This document shows positions 1 to 9,283 of a DNA stretch of 64,000 bases, in pieces. Positions within the stretch are counted from its first letter, which is position 1, and every line of letters starts with the position of its first letter. Below the pieces are notes generated by a model, which saw only the letters and a list, made by a program, of their open reading frames with translations, was not told where the DNA came from and searched no databases. The stretch spans positions 1 through 64,000 of the forward strand of contig JARGOG010000008.1 of the NCBI GenBank assembly GCA_029212785.1. The letters run 5' to 3'. A program made the translations under genes and the position numbers. Source of the stretch: Thalassobaculaceae bacterium (lineage in GTDB: Bacteria; Pseudomonadota; Alphaproteobacteria; Thalassobaculales; Thalassobaculaceae).

Positions 1-1220
1 CCGCCGGTCGCCGTGTCCTCGCCCGACGTGACCGTGTCGTCGTCCGTCACGGGATCCGCGGGCGTTGTTCCGCCGCTCAGCGGGCTGGTGGTGGTCTCGT
101 CCACCACGTCATCGTTCGTGGTGCCCCGGGTCTCCACGCTCGGCGTGGTGTCCTGCGTGGGAGTCGCCGGATAAGTCTCGGATCCGCTGGTTCCCGCGCG
201 AGAGCCCGCGCCCTCGCCGGAACCGACGCCGCTGCGCGGCGACGAACCCGGGCCCGTGCCGCCGGTATCGCCGTCCGTCCCCGTGGACGACTGGCCGATA
301 CGCCCGCTGCTGTTCTGGCCGCTGTCACCCGTCGATCCGGAGTCGGTCTCGGAACCACGACGGACACCGTCCGTCTCCGACGCACGGTCGCTTCGCCCCG
401 TGTCCCCGTTGGACCGGGACGCTCCAGTACCGGACGACAGATTATCGCCCCCGGTTCCGCCCGCAAGCGTGTCGGCCGCGGCACCGCCGGACGCCGCACC
501 ATCGGCGCCAGACGCGCCGGCCGTGCCGCCCTGGCGTCCGCCGGCCGCGGGATCGTCCCCGGCACCGCCGCCAGCGCCCGCCTCACCTTCCGCGGTCGCG
601 CCCGGCTGTGCCGCCGCTTCACCGCCATCGCCCGTTGCACCGTCTTGGGAAGCCGGTCCGTTGCCGCCGGCCTGCCGACCAGCCGCGGTCCCGGCGAGGT
701 CCCCCGATCCGGTGGTCCCCGCGGAGACGCCGCCGGTGCGGGTTTCCGAGCTGCCCGACGTCTGCTGCCCACCGGACGCTTCCTGACCACCGCCGTCGCC
801 GCCGCGCTCGTGGCCGCCGATGCGGCTCTCACCGCGCTCGCCGGACCCACGCTCGCCGCCATCACGCCCGCCGCGGGCCTGCTGGTTGCCCTGCCCCGAC
901 TGCGCATCGCCGCTATCGGCGCCCGCATCCGCCGTGCCGTTGCCGCGCTCGTTGCGCTGCTCGGACTGGCGGACACTCAGGTCATCGTCCTGAAATTCGC
1001 GTTGCTCGCTCTGCTCGACCGTGGACGTATCCGGATTGCGCTGGGAGCCGAGGTGAATGTTGCCGTCCGCCGAGCGGGCGCTACCGCCTTCGCCATTGCC
1101 GGAATTGCCGCCGCTCTCACCCCCGGGATCGCGGTCGTCCCGCCCCTGGCCACGCTCGTTTCCACGACTTTCGGTACCGAATTGCGCCTCGGTTTCACCG
1201 GTGTTGCGATCGTCAGCCAT
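1..1220 (-). CDS. N-terminal part of a giant tandem cadherin-like repeat protein (truncated by window edge)
   Basis: The minus-strand frame starting at the ATG at 1220 is open for 406 codons with no stop and continues past the left edge. A strong ribosome site (GGGGGAG) lies 7 bases upstream of the ATG. The protein begins MADDRNTGETEAQFG and is extremely rich in Gly, Ser, Asp, Thr, Gln and Ala, with almost no hydrophobic stretch and no signal peptide. The last residues before the edge (PVTDDDTVTSGEDTATGG) match the opening of cadherin-like/tandem-95 repeats, whose usual form is DDTVTTDEDTATTGNVLAND. Such proteins are typically thousands of residues long and exported by type I secretion as adhesins; that role is inferred from the repeat start, not seen here. 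Overlapping frames in this GC-rich stretch also look open but have arginine-rich, implausible composition. Confidence 0.75.
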   Translation of the reverse strand, partial: MADDRNTGETEAQFGTESRGNERGQGRDDRDPGGESGGNSGNGEGGSARSADGNIHLGSQRNPDTSTVEQSEQREFQDDDLSVRQSEQRNERGNGTADAGADSGDAQSGQGNQQARGGRDGGERGSGERGESRIGGHERGGDGGGQEASGGQQTSGSSETRTGGVSAGTTGSGDLAGTAAGRQAGGNGPASQDGATGDGGEAAAQPGATAEGEAGAGGGAGDDPAAGGRQGGTAGASGADGAASGGAAADTLAGGTGGDNLSSGTGASRSNGDTGRSDRASETDGVRRGSETDSGSTGDSGQNSSGRIGQSSTGTDGDTGGTGPGSSPRSGVGSGEGAGSRAGTSGSETYPATPTQDTTPSVETRGTTNDDVVDETTTSPLSGGTTPADPVTDDDTVTSGEDTATG

Positions 1221-1246
1221 TGGTCGTCTCCCCCATACCTGAGACG

Positions 1247-1274
1247 AATATATTTCATTTTAGATCAAATGCAA
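1247..1274 (-). promoter_or_regulatory. candidate sigma-70 promoter of the giant repeat protein
   Basis: On the minus strand a TTGCAT -35 element (1269-1274) is followed after 16 bases by a TATATT -10 element (1247-1252). Both sit in a locally AT-rich stretch, and the predicted transcription start lies about 20 bases before the ATG at 1220. The match is by eye only. Confidence 0.4.
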
Positions 1275-1397
1275 GATAATTGGGTATTCAGCCGTGACAA
1301 AACCCGCTGCAGGCGGCCGCCCAAGAGACTTCGATTCAATATTCGGCCATCACACCACACAAACTGACATTTCGACCCGTTAAGACACAGGCTTGGT

Positions 1398-1931
1398 CTA
1401 GAAGTGCACTGTGAAGATGCGGGTCACGGCGATCGTCACGAGCTCAAGATACAGAACCATCGCCGCCAGCATGCCATAGCGCTGCATGTCGCTCATCAGC
1501 TTCGACTTGCGCCGCCGGGCAGCCGTGGCGAAGCTCGACCACTTGTCCGTAACGAAGTTGATCTTCTGGTGTTCGGCCCCCTGCCACCACTGCAGGCTCA
1601 GGATAATCAGCACGCTGATGACACTGCACAGCCAGACAATCACGAGCAGGTATTTCGAGAGCTGTGGATCGCTCCAGTTGCTGATCACGCCATAGCCGGT
1701 CGACGCAACGGCCCCGAGGCTGAAATACAGCACGGTCCGCCACATCTGCTCCTTGGCGAACCGGATGTTCGCGGACGCATCGCGATAGATCTCCACGAAC
1801 TCCGCATGGGTCAGATCGTCGAGATCGCTCGGCTCATTGTCCACGGGATCGAGCGGGTCCTCCCGGTCATTCGCCTCGGCGCGTTGCGGCGCCGGGGGGC
1901 CTCCGGGTTTCGGGCGCAGGTCACGGGCCAT
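1398..1931 (-). CDS. three-helix membrane protein of unknown function
   Basis: This 177-residue protein has a charged, proline-rich N-terminal cytoplasmic segment (about residues 1-60). Three hydrophobic segments follow, near residues 65-83, 92-113 and 153-171. The loop between helices 2 and 3 is basic (a run of four Arg/Lys residues near 140). A GGAGG ribosome site precedes the ATG at 1931. It lies 89 bases after cobO on the same strand, so it could be the last gene of the cobalamin operon or have its own promoter. I do not recognise a family; the size and layout resemble small accessory membrane proteins, but no motif assigns a function. Confidence 0.75.
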   Translation of the reverse strand: MARDLRPKPGGPPAPQRAEANDREDPLDPVDNEPSDLDDLTHAEFVEIYRDASANIRFAKEQMWRTVLYFSLGAVASTGYGVISNWSDPQLSKYLLVIVWLCSVISVLIILSLQWWQGAEHQKINFVTDKWSSFATAARRRKSKLMSDMQRYGMLAAMVLYLELVTIAVTRIFTVHF

Positions 1932-2020
1932 CGGTGGTCCTCCAGCCTCGGCTCAATCGAGCCTGACCGGGGGAGTCTGCGCCGATCCGACGGAACTTGC
2001 AATTCGGCCGGCCCGGACGC

Positions 2021-2638
2021 TCAGTAATCGAATCCGGACGCCGCCTTTATGCCGGCGTCGAACGGGTGCTTCACCTTGGTCATCTCGGTGACCAGATCGG
2101 CTGATTCGACCAGGGCCGCCGGCGCGTCGCGACCGGTGACGATCACGGTCGTGCGCGGATGCCGCCCGGAAAGGGCCTCGACCACCTCCGCGACCGACAG
2201 GTAGTCGTAACGCAGGGCGATATTCAACTCGTCGAGGACGACGAGATCGTAGTCACCGCCGGTGAACATCTCCTGGGCGGTGTCCCAGGCGGCGCGGGCG
2301 GCGCGGATGTCCTGCTCCCGATCCTGGGTGTCCCAGGTGAATCCGTCGCCCATCCGGCGGAAGGTCAGCAAGTCGGGGAAGCGTTTGAAGAACTCGTTCT
2401 CTCCGGTCTTCCACGTCCCTTTGATGAACTGCACCACGCCGACACTGCGGCCCCAGCCCAGCGCCCGGATGATGGTCCCGAAAGCGGCGGTCGACTTGCC
2501 CTTGCCATCGCCGGTATGGACGGCGAGAAGGCCGCGCTCGGCTTTCTGCTTGGTCTTCATGCGTGCCCGATGCTCGGCCTGGACGCGCTTCATCTCGGCC
2601 CGGTGCGCTTCGGCACGGCCCTTCTCGTCTTCGGACAT
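2021..2638 (-). CDS. cobO: cob(I)yrinic acid a,c-diamide adenosyltransferase
   Basis: CobO/BtuR transfers the 5'-deoxyadenosyl group of ATP to cob(I)alamin-type corrinoids, making the coenzyme form. The P-loop GDGKGKST lies close after the N-terminus, followed by the family signatures VVQFIKG, DYDLVVLDELNIAL and VIVTGRDAP. The C-terminus (KHPFDAGIKAASGFDY) is typical of CobO. The chosen ATG at 2638 has an AGGGAGGA ribosome site. An alternative ATG at 2656 overlaps the upstream cbiB stop. The N-terminal 30 residues are charged and helical, as usual in alphaproteobacterial CobO. It is the distal cobalamin gene of the riboswitch-controlled operon. Confidence 0.95.
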   Translation of the reverse strand: MSEDEKGRAEAHRAEMKRVQAEHRARMKTKQKAERGLLAVHTGDGKGKSTAAFGTIIRALGWGRSVGVVQFIKGTWKTGENEFFKRFPDLLTFRRMGDGFTWDTQDREQDIRAARAAWDTAQEMFTGGDYDLVVLDELNIALRYDYLSVAEVVEALSGRHPRTTVIVTGRDAPAALVESADLVTEMTKVKHPFDAGIKAASGFDY

Positions 2639-2652
2639 GGTTTCCTCCCTCA

Positions 2653-3606
2653 TCATCCTGTCGCCACCGCGGCGGCCAATGCTCCCGCCACCAGGGCGAT
2701 CCAGACCCGCCGGGCGATCCGCATTGCCCGCACGAGATCCCCGTGCTCCGCCGCGTCCCGGCCGTCGCCGAACCAGGCTCCCTCGACAATGCGCTCACCG
2801 TATCGACGCGGGCCGCCGAGCCGGATGTCGAGCCCGCCCGCCATCGCCGCTTCAGGCCAGCCGGCGTTCGGCGACAGGTGCCGGCGGGCATCGCGGCGGG
2901 CCGTACGCCAAGCGTCCATTCCCCGGCCCTCAACCACGGCGGCTGAAGCCAGCAATGCCGCGGTGATCCGCGCCGGCACCCAGTTCGCCAGATCGTCCAA
3001 CCGCGCCGCCGCCCAGCCGAAATGGCGATGCCGGTCGTTCAAATGGCCGATCAGGCTGTCGGCCGTGTTCAGTGCCTTATAGGCGACCAGCCCGGGCAGC
3101 CCGCCGAGGGCGAACCAGAACACCGGCGCCACGAAACCGTCGGACAGGTTCTCCGCCAGGCTCTCGATCGCGGCGCGGACGATTCCCGGTCGGTCGAGAG
3201 TTGCGGTCTCGCGCCCGACGATCCGGGCGACGGCGGCGCGGGCGGCGGCGAGGTCGCGTTCCCGATCCAGTGCTTTCGCCACGGCGCCGACATGGTCGAA
3301 CAGGTCGCGCCCGGCGAGCAACGTCGACGCCAAAGCGATCAACCCCAGGGCGCCGAGCGGCCCGGACAGGGCGCGCTCGATCACCACCGCGATCCCGGTC
3401 CAGCCGGCCAGGTAGACGGCTAGTGCGCCGGCGCCCAGCGCCCGACGCCGGCCGTCGGTGTCGCCGTTGCGGTTCAGTCGACGTTCCACAGCCCCCAATG
3501 TCCGTCCCATCAGGGTGACGGGATGGGGAATGCGCACGTAAAGCGATCGCGGGTCGCCGGTCAAAGCGTCCAGCGTCATCGCACCGGCGACGACGAGCGC
3601 ACTCAC
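2653..3606 (-). CDS. cbiB: adenosylcobinamide-phosphate synthase (CbiB; CobD in Pseudomonas nomenclature)
   Basis: This membrane enzyme attaches (R)-1-amino-2-propanol O-phosphate to adenosylcobyric acid, giving adenosylcobinamide phosphate. The 317-residue protein opens with the family pattern [19 protein letters not shown]. It also carries [17 protein letters not shown] and the [14 protein letters not shown] motif, all characteristic of CbiB. Several hydrophobic segments are visible (near residues 55-75, 80-95, 160-180 and the C-terminus). A GTG start overlaps the cobQ stop by 4 bases (GTGA), and its own stop overlaps the upstream alternative cobO start, indicating translational coupling. 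It follows cobQ directly, matching the biochemical order of steps. Confidence 0.93.
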   Translation of the reverse strand: MSALVVAGAMTLDALTGDPRSLYVRIPHPVTLMGRTLGAVERRLNRNGDTDGRRRALGAGALAVYLAGWTGIAVVIERALSGPLGALGLIALASTLLAGRDLFDHVGAVAKALDRERDLAAARAAVARIVGRETATLDRPGIVRAAIESLAENLSDGFVAPVFWFALGGLPGLVAYKALNTADSLIGHLNDRHRHFGWAAARLDDLANWVPARITAALLASAAVVEGRGMDAWRTARRDARRHLSPNAGWPEAAMAGGLDIRLGGPRRYGERIVEGAWFGDGRDAAEHGDLVRAMRIARRVWIALVAGALAAAVATG

Positions 3607-5075
3607 CGCGCCGCATCCAGCAGAGCGTCGACATCGAGATGCCGCTCCAGGGCGTCGGCGAGCGCGTCCAGAGCCGTTTCGACCTGTTCGGCGAAGACCA
3701 TGCCCGGGGTGCCGGACAGGCCGGCGAACCGTAGGTACCGGTCACGGAACGTGTCGTCGCCGAGCATGCCGTGCAGGTAGGAACCGACCACCAGCCCGTC
3801 GCCGGAGACGACTCCAATCACCTCGTCCCCGCGCTCCAGGAACGTCCGGTTGAGACCGGGGCCGGTCGTGCGTCCGGCGTGGATCTCGTAGCCATGGGCC
3901 TCGGCATCCAGCAGGGCGGAGCGGCAGACGGCGTTGCGCACGGTCTTCGCCGGCGCGATCACCGTCTCGACATCGAGCAGGCCGAGCCCCTCCTCCTCGC
4001 CGGCCGGTCCTTCGATTCCCTCGGGATCGCGAACCCGGCGGCCCAGCATCTGATATCCGCCGCAGAGCCCCAGGACCCGACCGCCGCGCCGGACATGGGC
4101 GCGGATGTCGATGTCCCAGCCCTGAGCCTTCAGGAAGCGCAGATCGGAAAGCGTCGACTTGGTTCCCGGAAGCACCACCAACGAGGCGTCACCCGGCAGG
4201 GCTGTGCCGGGCGGGCAGAACCGGACATCGAAGGCCGGATCGGCGCGCAGCGGGTCGAGGTCGTCGAAATTGGCGATGCGGGCGATCATCGGCACGGCGA
4301 CGACGATGCGGTCATCCGCGCCGGCACGGCGCTGCTCCAGGACGACGGCGTCCTCCGCCGGCAGGGCCCGGATCTCCGGCAGGAAGGGTACCACCCCGAA
4401 GCTCCGCCATCCGGTGCGTTCGGTGATCATGGCGAGGCCATCGTCGAACAGCCTCGGGTCGCCGCGGAACAGATTGACGATGAAGCCGGCCACCCTGTCC
4501 CGGTCGGCGCCGTCCAGGACCGCCTGGGTGCCGATCAGGGCGGCGATCACCCCGCCCCGGTTGATGTCGCCGACGAGCACGACCGGCGTGCCGGTGGGCA
4601 CGGCGAAGCCCATGTTGGCAATGTCGCCCTGGCGCAGGTTGGCCTCGGCCGCGCTGCCGGCGCCTTCGACCACGACCAGATCGGCCTCGGCCTTCAGGCG
4701 CTCGAAGCTTTCGATCACCGGCGCCAGGAGAGATCCGCGCGTGCTCCAGTATGCGCACGCCTCCGCCGTTTCCACGGCCCGGCCGCGCAGCACGACCTGG
4801 GATCCCGTATCGCTGTTCGGTTTCAGCAGCACCGGATTCATATGAACGCTCGGCGCGACACCGCAGGCCAGCGCCTGCAGCCACTGGGCCCGACCGATCT
4901 CCCCCGATCCGCCCTCGGCGTCGTCGGCAACGGCGGCGTTGTTCGACATGTTCTGCGGTTTGAACGGCCGCACGGCGAAACCACGCCGCAGAAAAGCCCT
5001 GCACAGACCGGCGGTCAGCACCGACTTGCCCACATCGGAGCCGGTCCCTTGCAGCATCAGCGCGCGGCCCGTCAT
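3603..5075 (-). CDS. cobQ: cobyric acid synthase, glutamine-hydrolysing
   Basis: CobQ amidates adenosylcobyrinic acid a,c-diamide at positions b, d, e and g using glutamine and ATP. The N-terminal synthetase domain has the P-loop-like [10 protein letters not shown] and the KPQNMSNN signature. The C-terminal class I glutamine amidotransferase (GATase_3) domain has the nucleophile-elbow LGLCGGYQ (Cys near residue 330) and the late GSYLHG histidine. The length of about 490 residues is normal. The ATG at 5075 is preferred because GAGGTGG precedes it at good spacing; a GTG three codons earlier, directly after the btuC stop, is also possible. It overlaps cbiB by 4 bases. Confidence 0.95.
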   Translation of the reverse strand: MTGRALMLQGTGSDVGKSVLTAGLCRAFLRRGFAVRPFKPQNMSNNAAVADDAEGGSGEIGRAQWLQALACGVAPSVHMNPVLLKPNSDTGSQVVLRGRAVETAEACAYWSTRGSLLAPVIESFERLKAEADLVVVEGAGSAAEANLRQGDIANMGFAVPTGTPVVLVGDINRGGVIAALIGTQAVLDGADRDRVAGFIVNLFRGDPRLFDDGLAMITERTGWRSFGVVPFLPEIRALPAEDAVVLEQRRAGADDRIVVAVPMIARIANFDDLDPLRADPAFDVRFCPPGTALPGDASLVVLPGTKSTLSDLRFLKAQGWDIDIRAHVRRGGRVLGLCGGYQMLGRRVRDPEGIEGPAGEEEGLGLLDVETVIAPAKTVRNAVCRSALLDAEAHGYEIHAGRTTGPGLNRTFLERGDEVIGVVSGDGLVVGSYLHGMLGDDTFRDRYLRFAGLSGTPGMVFAEQVETALDALADALERHLDVDALLDAAR

Positions 5076-5085
5076 CGCCGCCACC

Positions 5086-6108
5086 TCATCTGGATGCCAT
5101 CCAGGATCGCTGGACGATCCACACGAAGACCGGCGCGCCGATCAGAGCGGTGACCACGCCGAGCTGCAACCGCTCACCGCCGGTCGGAATCCGGGTGACG
5201 AGGTCGGCCAGCGTGATCAGCACCGCGCCGCCGAGCGCGCTCGCCACCAGCACCCGCCCCGGCCGGTATCCGACGAACGGCCGCACCATATGGGGCACGA
5301 CGAGGCCAACGAAGCCGACCGCACCGCAGACCGCGACCATGGCGCCGACCGAGGCGGAGACTCCGAGCACCACCCGCCAGCGCAGGATTCCGACATTGAT
5401 GCCGAGCGACCGGGTCGTCTCCTCGCCCAGGCTAAGCGCGTCGAGGCCGCGTCCGATGGTCGCCATGACAGCCCAGCCGACCGCAACGAAGGGCACGGCG
5501 ATGGCCAGGTCGGTGGTGGTCCGGTTCTCCAGCGAGCCGAGCAGCCACAGGATCATGTCGCGCAGGGTGATCGGATCCGGCGCCAGGTTGAAGGCGAGCG
5601 AGGTCAGCGCCGTCGCCAGGCTGGAAATGCCGATCCCGGTCAGGATCAGCACCAGCAGGCTGTCGTTGCGCGCCGCGACCGAGAACAGCAGAACCGTCGC
5701 CACCGCCGCGCCGGCGATCGCGGCCATCGGCACCATCAGGGCCGAAACCGCCGCCAGACCGAACCCGATGGCGACCACCGCGCCGAAACCCGCCGCCGCC
5801 GTCACCCCGATCACACCCGGATCGGCCAGGGGATTGCGCAACAACCCCTGCAGCGCGGCGCCGGAAAAGCCAAGCACGGCGCCGAGCAGGATCCCCAGCG
5901 CCACCCGCGGCAAACGCAGCTCGTAGATGATGATCCGATCGATCTCGCTTCCGCCGCCCAGCAGCGACGACAGAACCTGCGTCGGGCCGAGCGGAGCCGC
6001 TCCGATGCACAGCGACATCAGGGCGACCAGAACGAGCAGCGCGGCCATGGCCGGCAGCAGGAACCGATCGGAAATCTCGACCCCCGAGGCTGTTCCGGAC
6101 CCGCTCAC
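5086..6108 (-). CDS. btuC: FecCD/BtuC-type ABC transporter permease (cobalamin uptake)
   Basis: This 340-residue inner-membrane permease belongs to the vitamin B12/iron-siderophore importer class. About ten hydrophobic segments are visible. Family signatures include [21 protein letters not shown], the [14 protein letters not shown] segment, and the C-terminal [16 protein letters not shown], which contains the coupling helix that contacts the ATPase. The GTG start overlaps the btuF stop by 4 bases. Cobalamin as substrate is inferred from the operon, the riboswitch and the neighbouring receptor; cobinamide is possible. No ATPase gene follows: the next gene is cobQ. Confidence 0.9.
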   Translation of the reverse strand: MSGSGTASGVEISDRFLLPAMAALLVLVALMSLCIGAAPLGPTQVLSSLLGGGSEIDRIIIYELRLPRVALGILLGAVLGFSGAALQGLLRNPLADPGVIGVTAAAGFGAVVAIGFGLAAVSALMVPMAAIAGAAVATVLLFSVAARNDSLLVLILTGIGISSLATALTSLAFNLAPDPITLRDMILWLLGSLENRTTTDLAIAVPFVAVGWAVMATIGRGLDALSLGEETTRSLGINVGILRWRVVLGVSASVGAMVAVCGAVGFVGLVVPHMVRPFVGYRPGRVLVASALGGAVLITLADLVTRIPTGGERLQLGVVTALIGAPVFVWIVQRSWMASR

Positions 6109-6932
6109 TGCGCCCGCTCCAGATGCGCGCGGATATATTCGGCCGCATCGACCGAGAACAGGCCGCTGCAGGACAGGAAGCGGCCGGGCACCGGCACCGT
6201 CCGCACCTCCGCCATCATCCGGGCGAGCCGGGGGTGGCGGGTCGGCGCCCAGGATGAGCGGGCAACGTCGTCATCGTCGAAGAAGCTGCCGATAAAGACG
6301 TCGGGCGGGTTCATCACCAGTTCCTCGAGCGCGATCGTGCGCCAGCCACGATAACCGAGTTCGGCCGCCATGTTGTCGAGTCCGGCCATGCGGATCATCG
6401 CGTCGACATCCGTCCCGTCCCCACCCGTGGTGCCGCTCGGCGTCAGGTAGAGCGCGCGCAGGCCGAGCCGGGGCTTCGCCTCCAGATCGGCGATCCGTCG
6501 GCGCTGACCGGCGATCAGATCCATCGCCGACCGCGACCGGCCGAGCGCGGCCGCCACTCTGGTGAGGTTGGCGAAGATGGTCTCGCTGTCATGGCCGTAG
6601 ACAATGTTCACGGTGTCGACACCCGTGCGCTCAAGCATCGAGATCAGACGCCGGTTGCCGCCCCAGAACCGCACCACCAGATCGGGAGCGGCGTAGAGAA
6701 TCGCTTCAGCCGTCGGATCGATGACGGGCAGGCCGGCCGCCCGCTCGCGGTGATAGGAGAACGCCTGACGGGCACGGGGCGAGAGGCCGCGAATCTGTAC
6801 GCGCTCGGCCAGCGACAACACGTATTGATCGGCGCAGTAGTCGATCGAAACGACCGACGGCGCGGATGGCGCCGCGTTGACCGAGCCGGCCCACAGGAGG
6901 CCGGAGATCAGCAGGACCGCCATCCGCCCCAT
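6105..6932 (-). CDS. btuF: periplasmic corrinoid-binding protein (BtuF-like)
   Basis: This 275-residue protein has a clear signal peptide (MGRMAVLLISGLLWAGSVNA, cleavage near residue 20). The mature part is a class III (BtuF/TroA fold) substrate-binding protein. Recognisable elements are VVSIDYCADQYVLSLA at the start, YAAPDLVVRFW in the middle and a C-terminal helix. It would accept corrinoid in the periplasm and deliver it to BtuC. It sits between btuB and btuC with a 3-base gap to btuB and a 4-base overlap with btuC, the usual arrangement in proteobacterial B12 operons. Substrate specificity comes from context. Confidence 0.87.
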   Translation of the reverse strand: MGRMAVLLISGLLWAGSVNAAPSAPSVVSIDYCADQYVLSLAERVQIRGLSPRARQAFSYHRERAAGLPVIDPTAEAILYAAPDLVVRFWGGNRRLISMLERTGVDTVNIVYGHDSETIFANLTRVAAALGRSRSAMDLIAGQRRRIADLEAKPRLGLRALYLTPSGTTGGDGTDVDAMIRMAGLDNMAAELGYRGWRTIALEELVMNPPDVFIGSFFDDDDVARSSWAPTRHPRLARMMAEVRTVPVPGRFLSCSGLFSVDAAEYIRAHLERAQ

Positions 6933-6935
6933 GGT

Positions 6936-8849
6936 TCAGCGCCGGTAGGTCAGGCGCAGGAAGAACGCCCGGCCCTGCTGGTTGTAGAACGACGCGGTCT
7001 CATACTCCTCGTCGAACACGTTCGAGAGCTTGAGGTCGACACCCCAATTCTCGGTTGCCGCCCAGTTCGCCCGCAGATCCAGGGTGGTGAAGGCCGCGAG
7101 TTCGGTCGTGTTGGCGAGATCGTCGTAGCGCTCGCTCTCGTGATGGACGTCGCCGCCGAACGCGAAGCTGCCGAAGCCGAGGCCGAGATCGCCGACGGTA
7201 CGGTCGACCGACAGGGTATAGGCCTGCTCGGCGCGGCGCGGCAGCTGATTGCCGTCATTGGCTCCGCCGGATGCGTTGCGCGCATCGAGGAAGGTCGCGC
7301 TCGCCGAGAGCAGGAAGCCCATGGTCTCGCCCGACGCGGTCAGTTCCAGGCCGGTGATCCGCGCCTTGTCCACATTGGCCGGTGCGAAGATCGAGCTGTC
7401 ATAGGCGATCAGGTTGTCGATTTCGGTGTGGAACAGGTTGGCGCCCAACGCGAAGCCGCCGACCGTGGCGGCGAGTCCGACCTCCGCGTTCTCCGACTGC
7501 TCCGGTTCCAGATCCGCGTTGCCGAAACCCGGATAGTAGAGCTCATTGAAGGTCGGCGCCTTGAACGCCGTCCCATATGACGCCGTCGCGCGCAGCGCCT
7601 CGGTAATCCGATAGCCGTAGGCGGCTCCGCCGGTCAGGTAACCGCCAAACTGCTCGTTCTCGTCGACCCGACCGCTGAGCTGGACCGTGTGGCGGCCGAA
7701 CTCGGCGCGATGCTGGGCGAAGACCCCGGTATTGTCCCGGCTGTCCTCGGCATAGGCGGTGTTGCCGCCAACCTCGTCGCGCTGGAAGTCCACACCGATG
7801 GTGCTGATGTGATCGTCAAAGAGATACAGATCATTCTGTAATGACAGAGAGTTACGTTCCGTTGTGAAACTTGTCTGATAAGCTCCATCGAGGAAGTTAT
7901 CGGCGTCATCGACCGTGTGGCCGATCCCCGCCGTGACATCCCAGTAGTCGGTCGGCGATGCCAGGGCGCGCGCGCCGAGAACATAGTTCACACCCTCGGA
8001 CTCGTTCACGAACGATCCGTCGAACTCGTTTTCACTCGTTGCATAAAGCCCGCTTCCTTCGACCTTGATACCATTGGAAAAAGTGTAATCCAATGCGCCC
8101 GAAACCGAGCTGCGTTCGAAGCCGTCCTTGTCAGGCTCGGAGTTGAAGCAACCGCCGGTCGGGATCGTGGTCCCGTTGCCGCAGGAGTTGAAGCCATCGG
8201 TACGGATGTAGCTGGTGCTCGCGGAGAAGCCGACCCCCGAAGCGCGCCCGGAAAAGCCGGCCTGGCCCTCCATGGTCTCGTCGGTGCCGTAGCCCACGCT
8301 GGCATGGGCATGGGTGGTCTCGGTCGGCTTGCGGGTAAAGATCTGGATGATTCCGCCCAACGCTTCGGAGCCATACAGGTAGGAGCGTGGGCCGCGCACG
8401 ACCTCGATCCGTTCGACATCGTCGATCGACAGGCTCTCGAAGTTGAACGTCCCCAGCGTGGCCGAACCGACCCTCACGCCGTTGATCAGCACCAGGACAT
8501 GATCGCTCTCGGTACCGCGCAGGAAGACCGAGGTCGCCTTGCCCTGACCGCCATTGTTGGTGATCGTCAGGCCCGGCACCCGGCGCAGCGCTTCCGGCAC
8601 GGAGCGGATCTGCCGACGTTCGATTTCCTGACGGGTGATGACGCTGACCGGGGCCAGGGTCTCGTCCGCGGTCTCGGCGATGCGCGAGGCGGTGACCACC
8701 ACCTCCTGCGCCTTGGAGACCACTGCCGCATCATCCTTGTCGGCATCCTGCTGGGCCGCGGCCGGCAACGCGCCCACAGCGATCAGAGCGACCGCCAGCC
8801 CGGCGTCCCGCATCCGTCGTCCCACGACCGTATAGGTTTCGAAATCCAT
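6936..8849 (-). CDS. btuB: TonB-dependent vitamin B12 receptor
   Basis: This outer-membrane beta-barrel receptor has a signal peptide with a longish N-region, hydrophobic core near residues 16-30 and cleavage after AAA. A TonB-box-like stretch (QEVVVTAS) follows. The plug domain contains SVPEALRRVPGLTITNNGGQG, VLVLINGVRVG and DVERIEVVRGPRSYLYG. Repeated amphipathic strands follow to the C-terminal FFLRLTYRR. The ATG at 8849 has a GAGGAGG ribosome site; the frame extends upstream to 8933 without a better start. Size (637 residues) is normal for BtuB. It is the first gene behind the cobalamin riboswitch, which strongly supports corrinoid specificity. Confidence 0.93.
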   Translation of the reverse strand: MDFETYTVVGRRMRDAGLAVALIAVGALPAAAQQDADKDDAAVVSKAQEVVVTASRIAETADETLAPVSVITRQEIERRQIRSVPEALRRVPGLTITNNGGQGKATSVFLRGTESDHVLVLINGVRVGSATLGTFNFESLSIDDVERIEVVRGPRSYLYGSEALGGIIQIFTRKPTETTHAHASVGYGTDETMEGQAGFSGRASGVGFSASTSYIRTDGFNSCGNGTTIPTGGCFNSEPDKDGFERSSVSGALDYTFSNGIKVEGSGLYATSENEFDGSFVNESEGVNYVLGARALASPTDYWDVTAGIGHTVDDADNFLDGAYQTSFTTERNSLSLQNDLYLFDDHISTIGVDFQRDEVGGNTAYAEDSRDNTGVFAQHRAEFGRHTVQLSGRVDENEQFGGYLTGGAAYGYRITEALRATASYGTAFKAPTFNELYYPGFGNADLEPEQSENAEVGLAATVGGFALGANLFHTEIDNLIAYDSSIFAPANVDKARITGLELTASGETMGFLLSASATFLDARNASGGANDGNQLPRRAEQAYTLSVDRTVGDLGLGFGSFAFGGDVHHESERYDDLANTTELAAFTTLDLRANWAATENWGVDLKLSNVFDEEYETASFYNQQGRAFFLRLTYRR

Positions 8850-8984
8850 TCCATCCTCCTCGTCCGGCGCACACCCGCGCGGCGTTGCAAAGAGACATCG
8901 CTGGAATCGATGGAGGGGGACGGCTGCGGACACTGCCCACGGCCATACCCGAACATCGCGCCCCGCGATATCGAGGTTTCACGC

Positions 8985-9180
8985 CGTGGCCGGTCTCCGG
9001 ACTCGCGAGGTCGGGCACTCAAGCCCAGACCCGTCGCGCCTTCCCATGCCCATGGGGGCACAGTGGCATTCTGCGGCGGATCAGCCTCGCCTACCGTTGC
9101 GGGGGCAGTGCCGGATTTTGACCGGCTTCCCGTTTCATCCCGACCCACATCCTGCGCGTCGGGACACCACATGCGATTGA
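8985..9180 (-). promoter_or_regulatory. cobalamin riboswitch controlling the btuB operon
   Basis: Read on the minus strand, the 434-base gap between btuB and the divergent transpeptidase gene contains all hallmark blocks in the right order. These are GGGAA at about 9127-9131, CCCCGCAACGG at 9094-9106, GCCACTG at 9061-9067, a GGGAAGGCG block near 9045, and the B12 box AGTCCGGAGACCGGCCAC at about 8987-9005. The aptamer ends about 140 bases before the btuB ATG; the remaining leader has room for the expression platform. The established model is that binding adenosylcobalamin lowers expression of uptake and synthesis genes. The rest of the gap (9181-9283) should hold both divergent promoters. Confidence 0.95.
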
Positions 9181-9283
9181 CGGCCGGACGCTACGGTCGG
9201 GGGTGGAGCGTGTCAATCTTCGCTTTGACATCGCTGGAATCCACGGGACCATGGGCCGTCGAAACCGACGGAACCGTGGAACG

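Noticed and set aside
65-1279. Arginine-rich plus-strand frames and the minus frames at 77-976 and 977-1258
   Set aside because: They overlap the open Gly/Ser/Asp repeat-protein frame that has a ribosome site and a family-like repeat start; the alternatives are Arg/Pro-rich as expected for wrong frames.
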